From an uncultured Alistipes sp. (GTDB taxonomy: Bacteria; Bacteroidota; Bacteroidia; Bacteroidales; Rikenellaceae): DNA of 64,000 bases. The notes below the pieces were generated by a model. It was given only the letters and a program-made list of their open reading frames with translations. It was not told the DNA's origin and searched no databases. Location: NCBI RefSeq assembly GCF_949296715.1, contig NZ_CASFQD010000025.1:1-64000 (forward strand). Reading direction: 5' to 3'. Every line of letters starts with the position of its first letter. The first letter of the stretch is position 1. Positions 33,901-42,695 of the stretch are shown here, piece after piece. The position numbers and the translations under genes were made by a program.

Positions 33901-35097
33901 ATGAAACCTCTTTTGACCCTTGCGCTGCTCGCGTGGTCGCTCGGGGCCCGGGCCGGACAGCCGGCCGCGGAGCTTCCCGCCGCCGCTCCGGCAACCGGCG
34001 CATCCGTTGTCGGGACGGCTCCCGTCCCGGCTTCCGCGGCAGTCCCTGCCGCCGAAACCCCCTCGCTCGAGTCGCTGGCGGCCGAAGTCGCGGCGCTGAA
34101 GGCGCAGGCTGCGGCTCGCGACGCACGACTCGACCGCCTTCCCCGCCTCTCGGGCTACGTGCAGGCGGGCTACGAATGGAGTGACGGGAGCTCGTCGTTC
34201 TTCATCAAGCGCGTGCGGCTCGACCTGCGGGGCGCCCTGGCACGCACGCTCGACTACCGCGTGCAGCTGGAGTTCGCCTCCTCGCCCAAGATCGTCGACG
34301 CCTACCTCCAGTACCGGCCCTTCCGGCAGCTGAACTTCAAGCTGGGCGAGTACAAGATTCCCTTCACGATTGAAAATACCGACTACGTCCCCCTGAAGTT
34401 CGAGCTGATCGAGTACCCGCTGGCCCTGCAGCGGCTCATGGGCTTTGCCGAGCCGATTGGCGGCCGCATGGTCGGCGGCGTGATGCAGGGCGGCGAGACG
34501 CTCAAGGATACGGGCCGCGACATGGGCCTCACGCTCTACGGCACGCTCGTCGAGTGTGAGGGCCGGGCGCTGCTCTCCTACGACGTGGGTGTGTTCAACG
34601 GCGCCGGCATCAACCTCAAGGACAACAACCGCTCGAAGGATGTCGTGGCGCGGCTGATGTTCCGTCCCGTGCGGGGCCTGACGCTCTCCGGGTCGTGGTA
34701 CGGCGGCGAGTACGGTGCCGACTGCCTCGAGCGGCAGCGCGTGAGCGCCGGGGTCTGCTACGACCACGGCCGCGGCGTGGTGCGCGGCGAGTGGATCGGC
34801 GGCCGCACGGGCTATGCCGCCACGGAGGAGTATGCCGCCGGAACGTTCGACAGCTCGGGCTGGTACGTGCTGGGCGGCGTGCGCGTGACACCGTCGCTGA
34901 TGCCCGTCGTGCGCTACGACACGCTGCTCCCGGATACCGCCTCGGCCGATTCGCGCCAGACGAACTGGACCGCCGGCATCCTGTGGCACCCCGTGAAGTA
35001 CCTGCGCTGCCAGCTCAACTACACCTATGAACACTACGCCGCGCCGGGCATTGCGGACCGCAATGTCGTTGCCGTGATGTTCTCCGGTATCTTCTGA
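33901..35097 (+). CDS. outer-membrane porin (OprO/OprP-like)
   Basis: This 398-aa protein has a signal peptide (MKPLLTLALLAWSLGARAG), an Ala/Pro-rich linker, a short coiled coil (LESLAAEVAALKAQAAARDARL, about 57-78) and a 16-strand-type barrel starting PRLSGYVQAGYEW. The segments SSFFIKRVRLDLRGAL and LNFKLGEYKIPF are characteristic of the phosphate-selective porin O/P family. It ends with an aromatic-rich closing strand, NVVAVMFSGIF, whose terminal Phe fits outer-membrane assembly. A weak promoter (TTG at 33845 and GACCTTTG at 33868) precedes it. The substrate need not be phosphate. It lies 32 bases before the YeiH-type transporter. Confidence 0.85.
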   Translation: MKPLLTLALLAWSLGARAGQPAAELPAAAPATGASVVGTAPVPASAAVPAAETPSLESLAAEVAALKAQAAARDARLDRLPRLSGYVQAGYEWSDGSSSFFIKRVRLDLRGALARTLDYRVQLEFASSPKIVDAYLQYRPFRQLNFKLGEYKIPFTIENTDYVPLKFELIEYPLALQRLMGFAEPIGGRMVGGVMQGGETLKDTGRDMGLTLYGTLVECEGRALLSYDVGVFNGAGINLKDNNRSKDVVARLMFRPVRGLTLSGSWYGGEYGADCLERQRVSAGVCYDHGRGVVRGEWIGGRTGYAATEEYAAGTFDSSGWYVLGGVRVTPSLMPVVRYDTLLPDTASADSRQTNWTAGILWHPVKYLRCQLNYTYEHYAAPGIADRNVVAVMFSGIF

Positions 35098-35129
35098 TTT
35101 TTCATCAACCGAATTATCCCTTGCAATCC

Positions 35130-36413
35130 ATGAAAACACTGCTTGAAAAACTCCGTGTCGAGGACTGGGTCGTCGTCTGGGTCTCGATCCCGCTGCTGGC
35201 CCTGGCCCTGCTGATCCCCGACCGGCTGCCCGGCATCCCCTCGACCCTCGTGGGCGAGGTCGCCTGGTACAACATCGCCCTGCTGTTCGTGATCGTCCTC
35301 ATCGTCCTCTATGCGGGCATGGCGCTGCTGCGCCGTCCGATGCGGGGGCTGCTGCCGTCGCTCGTCGTGGTCTTCGCCGTCTCGCTGCTGGCGCAGGTCG
35401 TGGCCAAGATTCCCGCGGTGGCCTACTACGGCTTCGAGTCGGTCTTTTTCTCGGTGCTCTTCGGCCTGCTGATCCGCAACGTGTGGCACGTTCCCGCGTG
35501 GATGAAGCCCGCAATCCAGGGCGAGTTCTACATCAAGATCGGCGTCGTCTGCCTCGGTGCCACAATCCTCTTCAGCGACGTCATGAAGTCGGGCATCTTC
35601 GGTCTGGTGCAGGCCTGCCTTGTCGTGGCCGTCGTCTGGTTCTTCGCCTACCGGGTCTCGCGGCGCATGCGCGTCGACCGGCGCACGGCGATGATTCTCT
35701 CGAGCGGCGTCTCGATCTGCGGTGTCTCGGCCTGCATCACCGCGGCGCGCGTGGCGGGCGGTGACGACCGCAAGCTGTCCTACATCGTCTCGCTCGTGCT
35801 GATCGTCGTCGTCCCGATGATCTACCTCATGCCGTGGCTGGCCTCGTGGCTGCTGCCGCTGCTCTTCGACAACCCGGAGACGGTGCAGGAGGTCGCCGGC
35901 GCGTGGATCGGCGGCACGATCGACACGACGTCGGGCGTGGCGGCCTCGAGCATGATGGTGAGCGACCTGGCCAACCGGCACGCCGTCATCATCAAGGCGG
36001 CGCAGAACGTGCTGATCGGCGTCGTGGCCTTCTTCATCGCTCTCTACCTCTCGACGCGCGGCGAGCAGGGCGGCGCCCGCCCCTCGGCGGGCATCGTCTG
36101 GGAGAAGTTCCCGAAGTTCATCCTCGGCTTCGTCGCCGCCTCGCTCGTCTTCAGCCTCTGCCAGAGCTACGGGCTCTTTACGCCCGACGCCCGGGGCAAG
36201 CTGGCCGAGCCGGCTGTCGCCAAGATGTTCTCGACGCTCTTCTTCTCGCTGGCGTTCGTCTGCGTGGGGCTCGAGACGCGCCTCAAGGAGATCATCTCGA
36301 AGGAGAACCGCAACGCCCTGTGGGCCTTCCTCACGGCGCAGTGCTTCAACATCGTCGTGACCTTCGTAATCGCCGTGCTGCTCTTCGGCGTGCTGAAGCC
36401 CATGTGGGCATAA
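35130..36413 (+). CDS. YeiH/UPF0324-family putative sulfate exporter
   Basis: The 427-aa protein (start MKTLLEKLRVEDWVVVW; a TTG nine bases earlier is less likely) has about 10-12 membrane helices. The segments EFYIKIGVVCLGATILFSDVM, SGVSICGVSACITAARV (a conserved Gly/Cys-containing loop) and GAWIGGTIDTTSGVAAS are typical of the YeiH (UPF0324) family, some members of which have been linked to sulfate or sulfonate release. Its opening, with an extra ~60 residues before the family core, is longer than the usual ~340-aa members. It is likely co-transcribed with the porin. Terminator at 36465. Confidence 0.85.
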   Translation: MKTLLEKLRVEDWVVVWVSIPLLALALLIPDRLPGIPSTLVGEVAWYNIALLFVIVLIVLYAGMALLRRPMRGLLPSLVVVFAVSLLAQVVAKIPAVAYYGFESVFFSVLFGLLIRNVWHVPAWMKPAIQGEFYIKIGVVCLGATILFSDVMKSGIFGLVQACLVVAVVWFFAYRVSRRMRVDRRTAMILSSGVSICGVSACITAARVAGGDDRKLSYIVSLVLIVVVPMIYLMPWLASWLLPLLFDNPETVQEVAGAWIGGTIDTTSGVAASSMMVSDLANRHAVIIKAAQNVLIGVVAFFIALYLSTRGEQGGARPSAGIVWEKFPKFILGFVAASLVFSLCQSYGLFTPDARGKLAEPAVAKMFSTLFFSLAFVCVGLETRLKEIISKENRNALWAFLTAQCFNIVVTFVIAVLLFGVLKPMWA

Positions 36414-36464
36414 CCGGCCGCAGGAGGGCCGCCGCGTTCCGGCCGCTGCCCGATCCGATACACA

Positions 36465-36511
36465 ATCCCCGCTCCGGAAACCGATTCTTCGGCCCGGAGC
36501 GGGGATTTTTG
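36465..36511 (+). terminator. rho-independent terminator after YeiH-type gene
   Basis: ATCCCCGCTCCGG (36465-36477) pairs perfectly with CCGGAGCGGGGAT (36494-36506) over a 16-base loop and is followed by a T run ending at 36511. It can also end the opposing ygiQ transcript only weakly, because the other side lacks a long T run. Confidence 0.85.
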
Positions 36512-36656
36512 TTCAATGGGAGTTCCCTTGTGGAATGTCGGGGCAGCGGTCGGGCGCTTTGTCGGAACCGCATCCGGTAAGATTGCCCGCCGTTCCTCCG
36601 GAGGACTGTCGGAAGGAGTGCCCGAAAAGTTGGCCTGTAGTCGGTGCCGGCCTGCG

Positions 36657-38690
36657 CTACCGCTTCTTGCGGAAAGTCGTTCCGGTGCCCGATCCGGCGT
36701 GACGCGGCGGGCGGAATCCCTGCCGCGAGGCCGTCTTTTCTCCGTTCTGCCGACCCGCGCTGCCTGCCGGGTTCTTTCCGACCCCGCTGCGGGTGGCCGC
36801 CCCTTTGGCCGGAACAGTTCTGTCTCCTTTGTCCGGAGCGGTTCTCTCCCCTTTGTCCGGGGAGATTCTCTCTCCGTTGTGCCGGGCCGCGCCGTCTGCC
36901 GCGTGTACGGCCGGTCGCGCGCTGCGCCGCCCCGAAGCACCTGGTCCACCTGATCCACTTGGTCCACCCGGTCTGCCCGGGGCCGCCATCTTCCCGCCGA
37001 AGAAGTAGCTCTTCTGCCGCCGCTTCTCCTCCTGCGAGCGGGCGACGTAGACCTTCTCGTGCGTATAGGGGTTCTCGCCCGTGTAGAACATCACCGACGA
37101 GAGGGTCATCGGCGTGGGGGTGAGGTCCTGCACCTGCTCGAGGTTGAAGTGCAGCCGTCCGAGCACCTTGTCGGCCAGCGCCCGCATGTCCTGCTCCGTG
37201 CAGCCGGGGTGCGACGAGATGAAGTAGGGGATCAACTGGTAGGGGAGCCCCTCGCGGCGGCAGATGCGGTGGAAATCGGCGTTCAGCTGCTCGAAGAGCG
37301 CGAAGGGGGGCTTGCGCATCAGTTGCAGCACATGCTCCTCGGTGTGCTCGGGCGCCACCTTCAGCCGTCCCGAGGTGTGGTGGCGGATAACCGTCTCGAG
37401 GTAGGGCGAGTCGTCGAACAGGTCGTAGCGGATGCCGCTGCCGACAAAGGCCTTCTTGATCCCCTTCACGGCGCGGATCTTCTCGTAGAGCGCCAGCAGC
37501 GGCCGGTGGTCGTTGTCGAGGTTCGGGCAGCGCTTCGGATGGAGGCACGAGGCGCGGCGGCAGCGCGCGCAGAGCCTCCGGTCGCGTCCGCCCATGCGGT
37601 ACATGTTGGCCGACGGGGCCCCGACGTCGGAGAGATACCCCTTGAAGCCCGGCATCCGCACAACGCGCTCCACCTCGGCGAGGATCGACCGCTCGCTGCG
37701 CGAGGTGACGAACTTGCCCTGATGGGCCGAGATGGTGCAGAAGGCGCAGCCGCCGAAGCAACCGCGGTGGATGTTCACCGAGAAGCGGATCATCTCCCAC
37801 GCCGGGATGTCGCCCTTGCCCGCATAGCGCGGATGGGGCGCCCGCTCGTAGGGGAGGTCGAACGAGCGGTCGAGCTCCTCGGTCGTGATCGTCGCGTGGG
37901 GCGGCGTGACGACGACATAGCGGTCGCCCACCGCCTCGACGAGCGTCGCCTCGGGCTCCATGAGGTTGCTTTGGGTCTCGATGACGGTGAAGTTCTCGCC
38001 GAAGGCGCGCCTGTCGCGGCAGCACTCCTCGAAGGAGTGCAGGCGGATCGTCCGCGCGGGGTCGAGCCGCGCGACATACTCCTCGTCGGCAAGGAAGGCC
38101 ACCTGCCGCAGCTTGCGCAGCAGCTTGGCGTTGTATCCGTTGCGGAGCGTGCGGGCCACCTGCTCGACGACGCGCTCGCCCATGCCGTAGATCAGCAGGT
38201 CGGCACCCGCCTCGGCCAGCACGGAGGGCTTGAGCGCATCGCTCCAATAGTCATAGTGGGTCAGGCGGCGCAGCGAGGCCTCGATGCCGCCGACCACCAC
38301 CGGCGTGTGGGGGAAGAGCCGCTTGAGGATGCGCGTGTAGACCGTCACGGCGTAGTCGGGGCGGAATCCCGCCTTGCCGCCCGGCGTGTAGGCATCGTCG
38401 TGGCGCAGCCGCAGGTTGGCCGTATAGTGGTTGACCATCGAGTCCATGGCCCCGGCCGTGACGCCGAAGAAGAGCCGCGGCGTCCCCAGCTTGGTGAAGT
38501 CCCGCAGGTCGTCCCGCCAGTTGGGCTGAGGCACGACGGCCACACGGTACCCCTCGGCCTCGAGCAGGCGGCCGATGACCGCGGCGCCGAAGGCCGGATG
38601 GTCGATGTAGGCGTCGCCCGTGAAGAGGATGACGTCGAGCGCGTCCCATCCGCGGGCGCGCACCTCCTTGATGGTCGTAGGCAGAAACAT
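36657..38690 (-). CDS. YgiQ-family radical SAM protein with disordered basic tail
   Basis: This 677-aa protein has the YgiQ layout: an N-terminal domain (FLPTTIKEVRARGWDALDVI) resembling B12-binding folds, and a radical SAM core whose cluster motif is RGCFGGCAFC, with C311, C315 and C318. The core ends near residue 560. The last ~110 residues are low-complexity and rich in Gly, Arg and Lys, with repeated units such as ISPDKGERTAPDKGDRT, and contain GRPGGPSGSGGPGASG. The reaction of YgiQ is unknown. The start ATG is 28 bases after the stop of the RluD-type gene on the same strand. Confidence 0.9.
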   Translation of the reverse strand: MFLPTTIKEVRARGWDALDVILFTGDAYIDHPAFGAAVIGRLLEAEGYRVAVVPQPNWRDDLRDFTKLGTPRLFFGVTAGAMDSMVNHYTANLRLRHDDAYTPGGKAGFRPDYAVTVYTRILKRLFPHTPVVVGGIEASLRRLTHYDYWSDALKPSVLAEAGADLLIYGMGERVVEQVARTLRNGYNAKLLRKLRQVAFLADEEYVARLDPARTIRLHSFEECCRDRRAFGENFTVIETQSNLMEPEATLVEAVGDRYVVVTPPHATITTEELDRSFDLPYERAPHPRYAGKGDIPAWEMIRFSVNIHRGCFGGCAFCTISAHQGKFVTSRSERSILAEVERVVRMPGFKGYLSDVGAPSANMYRMGGRDRRLCARCRRASCLHPKRCPNLDNDHRPLLALYEKIRAVKGIKKAFVGSGIRYDLFDDSPYLETVIRHHTSGRLKVAPEHTEEHVLQLMRKPPFALFEQLNADFHRICRREGLPYQLIPYFISSHPGCTEQDMRALADKVLGRLHFNLEQVQDLTPTPMTLSSVMFYTGENPYTHEKVYVARSQEEKRRQKSYFFGGKMAAPGRPGGPSGSGGPGASGRRSARPAVHAADGAARHNGERISPDKGERTAPDKGDRTVPAKGAATRSGVGKNPAGSAGRQNGEKTASRQGFRPPRHAGSGTGTTFRKKR

Positions 38691-38718
38691 GGTTCGTTGC
38701 TGTGTCTGACAGTCGGGG

Positions 38719-39864
38719 TTACGGCTCCTTGTCGGCCGCCTCGGGGGATGATCCTGCGGTGTAGCTCTCCCACTTGGCCAGCACGGCGCGGAAATCCTCC
38801 GGCAGCTCGCTCTCGAAGAGCACCTCGCGGTGGGTCGTCGGGTGTTCGAAGCCCAGCGACCGGGCATGCAGCGCCTGCCGGGGCATCGTCGCGAAGCAGT
38901 TTTCGATGAACTGCCGGTATTTGGCAAAGGTCGTGCCCTTGAGGATGCGGTCGCCGCCGTAGCGTTCGTCGTTGAAGAGCGGGTGGCCCTGCCAGGCCAT
39001 GTGGACGCGGATCTGGTGCGTGCGGCCCGTCTCGAGGCGGCACTCCACGAGCGTCACGTAGCCGTAGCGCTTCAGCACGCGCCAGTGCGTCACGGCGTGC
39101 TTGCCGTCCGACCCGTCGGCGAAGACATACATCTTCTGCCGTTCGCGGGGGCTGCGTCCGATGTTCCCGGTGATGGTCCCCTCGTCGGCCTCGAAGTTGC
39201 CCCACACGAGGGCCACGTAGCGGCGCGTGATCGTGTGGTCGAAGAACTGCTTGGCCAGCCGCGCGTGCGCCTGTTCGTTCTTGGCGATGACGAGCAGCCC
39301 CGAGGTGTTCTTGTCGATGCGGTGCACGAGCCCGGCGCGCAGCTCGCCGTCGCCGACGATGTCGGTGCCCTGCAGGTGGTACATCAGCGCGTTGACCAGC
39401 GTGCCCGTGTAGTTGCCCACGCCCGGGTGCACGACCAGCCCCGCGGGCTTGTTGACGATCAGCAGGTCGTCGTCCTCGTAGGGGATGTCGAGCGGGATGT
39501 TCTCCGGGCGCAGTTCCACTTCGCGCCGCGGATAGGGCATCACGATGCGGATGTCGTCCAGCGGCTTGACCTTGTAGCTCGATTTTGCGGCCTTGCCGTT
39601 GACGAGGATGTTGCCGCTGTCGGCCGCCGCCTGGATGCGGTTGCGCGAGCAGTGCTCCATGCGCACGGTGAGGAACTTGTCCAGCCGCATGGGCGTCTGC
39701 CCCTTGTCTGCCACCACGGCGAAGTGCTCGTAGAGCCCCGCGCCCTCGTCGTCGTCCGCCTCCTCGTCCGACCCGATGCCCGAGTCCGCCAGGTCGTTCA
39801 GTTCGTCGTCCGTCTCCGGGCGTGCGGCCGCGCGTCCGGGCGCCGTATGTTGCATGTCGGTCAT
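38719..39864 (-). CDS. rluD: RluD-type pseudouridine synthase
   Basis: The 381-aa protein has an acidic N-terminal extension (about 17-45), an S4 RNA-binding domain (58-105, MRLDKFLTVRMEHCSRNRI) and a catalytic domain with AGLVVHPGVGNYTGTLVNAL and the active-site D184 in HRIDKNTSGLL. ETGRTHQIRVHMAWQGHPLFND is the C-terminal signature. RluD-class enzymes convert uridines of 23S rRNA to pseudouridine. Whether this is RluD itself or the RluC/A-type relative is not certain. Its start shares one base with the stop of the PASTA-protein gene (TGATG). Confidence 0.88.
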   Translation of the reverse strand: MTDMQHTAPGRAAARPETDDELNDLADSGIGSDEEADDDEGAGLYEHFAVVADKGQTPMRLDKFLTVRMEHCSRNRIQAAADSGNILVNGKAAKSSYKVKPLDDIRIVMPYPRREVELRPENIPLDIPYEDDDLLIVNKPAGLVVHPGVGNYTGTLVNALMYHLQGTDIVGDGELRAGLVHRIDKNTSGLLVIAKNEQAHARLAKQFFDHTITRRYVALVWGNFEADEGTITGNIGRSPRERQKMYVFADGSDGKHAVTHWRVLKRYGYVTLVECRLETGRTHQIRVHMAWQGHPLFNDERYGGDRILKGTTFAKYRQFIENCFATMPRQALHARSLGFEHPTTHREVLFESELPEDFRAVLAKWESYTAGSSPEAADKEP

Positions 39865-40829
39865 CAGAAGAAGAATGCGTCGGTTTCCGACTCGGTTTCA
39901 TCGCTCTCCGCCGCCGGCTGCTCCGCGGGCAGGGCCAGCCCCCGTTCCAGGGCGGCCTGCGCCAGCGAATCGGCCCGCTCCTCCTCGAGGCGCATGCGCT
40001 CCTCGGCGATCTCGCGGGCAGCCTTTTCCGCTGCGGCGCGGTTTTCGGCCACCTTTTTCGTGTCGAGCGTCAGCCTGAGGTCCACGCGCGAGCCGGGCTG
40101 GGCGTTGCGCTCGGCCGAGGGGGTCTGGATGTAGACGCGGGCGTCCTTCTGGTTGAGCAGGTTCACCCCCTCGTCGAAGTCGATGCGCCCGACGTTGAGC
40201 CCCGTCTCCCAGAGACGTCCCTTCGCGGCCTGGAGCGGCGAACCGATGAGCTGGGGCACGATCGCGGGTCCGGCCCCCTCCGCGATGCCGACGTGGAGCG
40301 TCACGCCGCTGCCCATCTCGGCCTCGAGGCGGCTCTCGGGCAGCACGGGTTGTCCGTCGAGGTACTCCTCGAGCACGTAGTTCGTGGCCATGTCGGGACG
40401 GTATACCAGCTCGTCGATCTCCAGTCCGGCGATCTCGAGCATGTTCTTGGCCTGCCGCAGCGAGCGTCCCGCGACATAGGGCACGGGGACCATCTTCTGG
40501 CGGAAGGAGTTGATCGTGATGTAGACCGTGCGCCCGGGCTTCACCTCGACGCCGCGCTCGGGCAGCTGGTCGAGGACGATGCCGCCCTCGTAGGCCGGCA
40601 CGAAGAGCGAGTCGTTGACGTGTATCTTCAGGTCGCGTTTCTGCGCCTCGGCGAGGGCTGCCTTGAGGGGCATGCCGGCGAAGTCGGGCACGGTGCGGCG
40701 GGCGCCGTGGCGTGTGCCGAGCTGCATGACGACGTGGGCCGCGACGGCCAGTACGAGGATGATCGCGACGATCAGCGCGAGGTTGAAGAGCAGCGGCCAG
40801 CGCTCCTTGTAGTATGCGGGATTCTTCAT
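39864..40829 (-). CDS. PASTA-domain membrane protein
   Basis: This 321-aa protein has a short cytoplasmic start, one membrane helix (about 14-36) and three PASTA repeats in the periplasm. Repeat one is TVPDFAGMPLKAALAEA, near 47-63; repeat two is PVPYVAGRSLRQAKNML, about 115-131; repeat three is IVPQLIGSPLQAAKGRL, about 190-206. A charged helix (about 260-295, AENRAAAEKAAREIAEERM) and an acidic tail ending FFF follow. PASTA modules bind peptidoglycan or cell-wall partners in kinases and PBPs; here there is no kinase domain. It is 9 bases after the LptF/G-like gene, which suggests an envelope operon. Confidence 0.85.
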   Translation of the reverse strand: MKNPAYYKERWPLLFNLALIVAIILVLAVAAHVVMQLGTRHGARRTVPDFAGMPLKAALAEAQKRDLKIHVNDSLFVPAYEGGIVLDQLPERGVEVKPGRTVYITINSFRQKMVPVPYVAGRSLRQAKNMLEIAGLEIDELVYRPDMATNYVLEEYLDGQPVLPESRLEAEMGSGVTLHVGIAEGAGPAIVPQLIGSPLQAAKGRLWETGLNVGRIDFDEGVNLLNQKDARVYIQTPSAERNAQPGSRVDLRLTLDTKKVAENRAAAEKAAREIAEERMRLEEERADSLAQAALERGLALPAEQPAAESDETESETDAFFF

Positions 40830-40838
40830 GGGTCGGTG

Positions 40839-41942
40839 TTATTTCGGTGCTTTCTGGTAGAGGTAGACGGCGATGCCCAGGTAGATGATGTTGGGCAGCC
40901 AGACGGCCAGTCCGGGCGGGAGCGTTCCGCTCTTGGCGAACTCCTCGAAGAAGCGGTTGAAGAGGATGTACGAGAAGCAGAGACCCGTTCCGATGCCGAT
41001 GTGCAGACCGGTTCCGCCGCGCACCTTGCGCGAAGAGAGCGACACGCCGATGAGCGTCAGGATGAAGGTCGAGAGCGGGTAGGCGTAGCGGGCATGGCGT
41101 TCGACCTGGATGATGTTGATCGAGTCGGATCCCTTGGCGCGCTGCTGGGCGAGGAAGTCGTTGAGCTCGGAGATGTTCATCGTCTGGATCAGGTCGTTGA
41201 TCTCGCCCAGCTCGGTGACCTCGAGGTTGATGAGCGTGTCGAGGTTGCGGTACTGTTCGAAACGTTCGGCGCCCAGCGAGTCGAAGTCGCGGCGGGTGTA
41301 GCGCGGGGCGGTCCAGCGGCGGGTCTGGGGGTCGACCTTGGCGTCGGCGGCCTCGAGCGAGTGGGTGATCGAGCCCTTCTCGTAGTGTTCGAGCACGAAG
41401 AAGAGGGCGCGGTGCGAGCCGCCGTTGTAGCCGCGGATGTAGGCGAAGGTGCCGGGTTCGATCTGCCGGTAGATGTGCTGGTCGTAGCGGGCGTTCTGCT
41501 TGCGGCGGATATACTGCGACTCGAAGTCGACGATGTGGCGCTGCGAGATGGGGATAAGCCAGAGGTTGAGGGCGAGCGACAGCGAGCCGATGATCAGTGC
41601 GCCGAGGAAGTAGGGCCACATGAGGCGGCGGAAGGACATGCCGCCCGAGAGCATGGCGACGATCTCGGTCTGGTAGGCCATCTTCGAGGTGAAGAAGATG
41701 CAGGCGATGAAGGTGAAAAGACCGCTGAACTGGTTGATGAAGAAGGGGATGAAGTTGAGGTAGTAGTCGAAGATCACGGCCTTGAAGGGGGCGTGGAGCT
41801 CCGTGAAGTCATCGACCTTCTCCACGTAGTCGAAGAGCACGACGACGACGATGATCATCGCGATGGCGAAGAAGTACGTGGCGAGGAACTTGCCGAGTAT
41901 GTAGCGGTCCAGGATTTTGAATCCGGGGAATTTCAGTCTCAT
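40839..41942 (-). CDS. LptF/LptG-family permease (YjgP/YjgQ)
   Basis: The 367-aa protein starts MRLKFPGFKILDRYIL. It has helices near 15-40, 55-75, 97-118 and three at the C-terminus (about 275-295, 305-325, 335-358), flanking a soluble beta-jellyroll domain (about 135-265). ILDRYILGKFLATYFFAIA and FVTxxV-like blocks are typical of LptF/LptG, which with LptB extracts LPS from the inner membrane. F versus G is not resolved. The ATG follows a TACATTTG promoter by a few bases. It heads the leftward run LptF/G, PASTA, RluD, YgiQ. Confidence 0.88.
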   Translation of the reverse strand: MRLKFPGFKILDRYILGKFLATYFFAIAMIIVVVVLFDYVEKVDDFTELHAPFKAVIFDYYLNFIPFFINQFSGLFTFIACIFFTSKMAYQTEIVAMLSGGMSFRRLMWPYFLGALIIGSLSLALNLWLIPISQRHIVDFESQYIRRKQNARYDQHIYRQIEPGTFAYIRGYNGGSHRALFFVLEHYEKGSITHSLEAADAKVDPQTRRWTAPRYTRRDFDSLGAERFEQYRNLDTLINLEVTELGEINDLIQTMNISELNDFLAQQRAKGSDSINIIQVERHARYAYPLSTFILTLIGVSLSSRKVRGGTGLHIGIGTGLCFSYILFNRFFEEFAKSGTLPPGLAVWLPNIIYLGIAVYLYQKAPK

Positions 41943-41948
41943 AGCCCA

Positions 41949-41956
41949 CAAATGTA
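41949..41956 (-). promoter_or_regulatory. promoter -7 element TACATTTG for the LptF/G operon
   Basis: On the minus strand 41956 to 41949 reads TACATTTG, an exact TAnnTTTG match, six bases before the ATG region at 41942. The leader must be very short or absent. Confidence 0.5.
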
Positions 41957-42081
41957 CGACATTTCGCGCGAAATCCGTGCGCTTTTTCCAAAAAATGGCG
42001 GCGGATGCGGTGCCGCGCCCCTGCGGGCGGGAATTTTGCCGCCGGATTTCGGCACGCGACGCGAAAAAACGGCCTGCGGAA

Positions 42082-42112
42082 TTTGTTTTTGTCTCTGTTT
42101 TTTTTATATTTG
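42082..42112 (+). promoter_or_regulatory. complete Bacteroidetes promoter TTTG-N19-TATATTTG
   Basis: TTTG (42082-42085) and TATATTTG (42105-42112) are separated by 19 bases, the consensus spacing. It is the best-formed vegetative promoter in the window. It serves the small membrane protein gene at 42163, which leaves a leader of about 45 bases. Confidence 0.8.
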
Positions 42113-42162
42113 CCACAAGCCCCGTGTCGGGCTTTTCCATCCTGTTCCGCAACCAAAAACGA

Positions 42163-42588
42163 ATGCCTATGTGGACGATTCTTCTCTATTGCGTTCTGTT
42201 CGCCTGGTATCTCTATGCACTGGTGACCTTTTTCCGCGGCGCGGGTCGCAACGGCTGGTCGGCGTGGTGGCTGCTGCCGATCCTGATCTGCCCGCCGAGC
42301 GTCGTCGTGCTGCTCACCCGCACGCGGCGTGCGCAGCTGCGTGCCGCGCAGGCTTCCGCCACGGAGCTCCGGGCCGCCGACCGCCGGGTGAAGGCTTCCG
42401 GCTGGTTCCTCGCCGCCTGCATTGCGGCGATGCTGGTTCCGGGAGTTGTCGTGTACTACCGGGTGATGGACGGCGCTTCGGCCGGGCTGCTGCGCACGGT
42501 ACCCGCCTGGGAGACCGTATGCCTTGTGGCGGTCGCTGCCGTCTACCTGCTCTGCCTGTGGGCGGGGCGTGCGGTGGCATCCCGCTGA
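42163..42588 (+). CDS. small membrane protein of unknown function
   Basis: This 141-aa protein (MPMWTILLYCVLFAW; a second ATG lies two codons in) has about four hydrophobic segments, near 5-24, 33-52, 85-103 and 115-135. They are separated by a basic cytoplasmic-type loop (TRTRRAQLRAAQASATELRAADRR). It stands alone between the promoter at 42082 and a terminator at 42629, so it is a single-gene transcript. I do not recognise the family. Its isolation with a strong consensus promoter suggests constant expression. Confidence 0.7.
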   Translation: MPMWTILLYCVLFAWYLYALVTFFRGAGRNGWSAWWLLPILICPPSVVVLLTRTRRAQLRAAQASATELRAADRRVKASGWFLAACIAAMLVPGVVVYYRVMDGASAGLLRTVPAWETVCLVAVAAVYLLCLWAGRAVASR

Positions 42589-42628
42589 TCCCCGCTTCCG
42601 CACCCCGATCCGCCCTTCAATAAGGAAA

Positions 42629-42664
42629 CGCCGCCGGCCCTGTCGGGCTGACGGCGCTTTTTTT
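42629..42664 (+). terminator. rho-independent terminator after small membrane protein gene
   Basis: CGCCG (42629-42633) pairs with CGGCG (42652-42656) and an inner GCCC (42637-42640) pairs with GGGC (42645-42648), followed by a run of seven T. It lies between convergent genes and may serve tgt as well. Confidence 0.75.
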
Positions 42665-42695
42665 GCGTGCGGATGACCCTGCCTCGCCCCGGCGG

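Noticed and set aside
40839..42152. An LptF/G start at 42152, adding 70 residues
   Set aside because: The added part is basic and unlike the family, and it crosses the promoter boxes of both divergent genes; MRLKFPGFKILDRYIL at 41942 matches the expected N-terminus.
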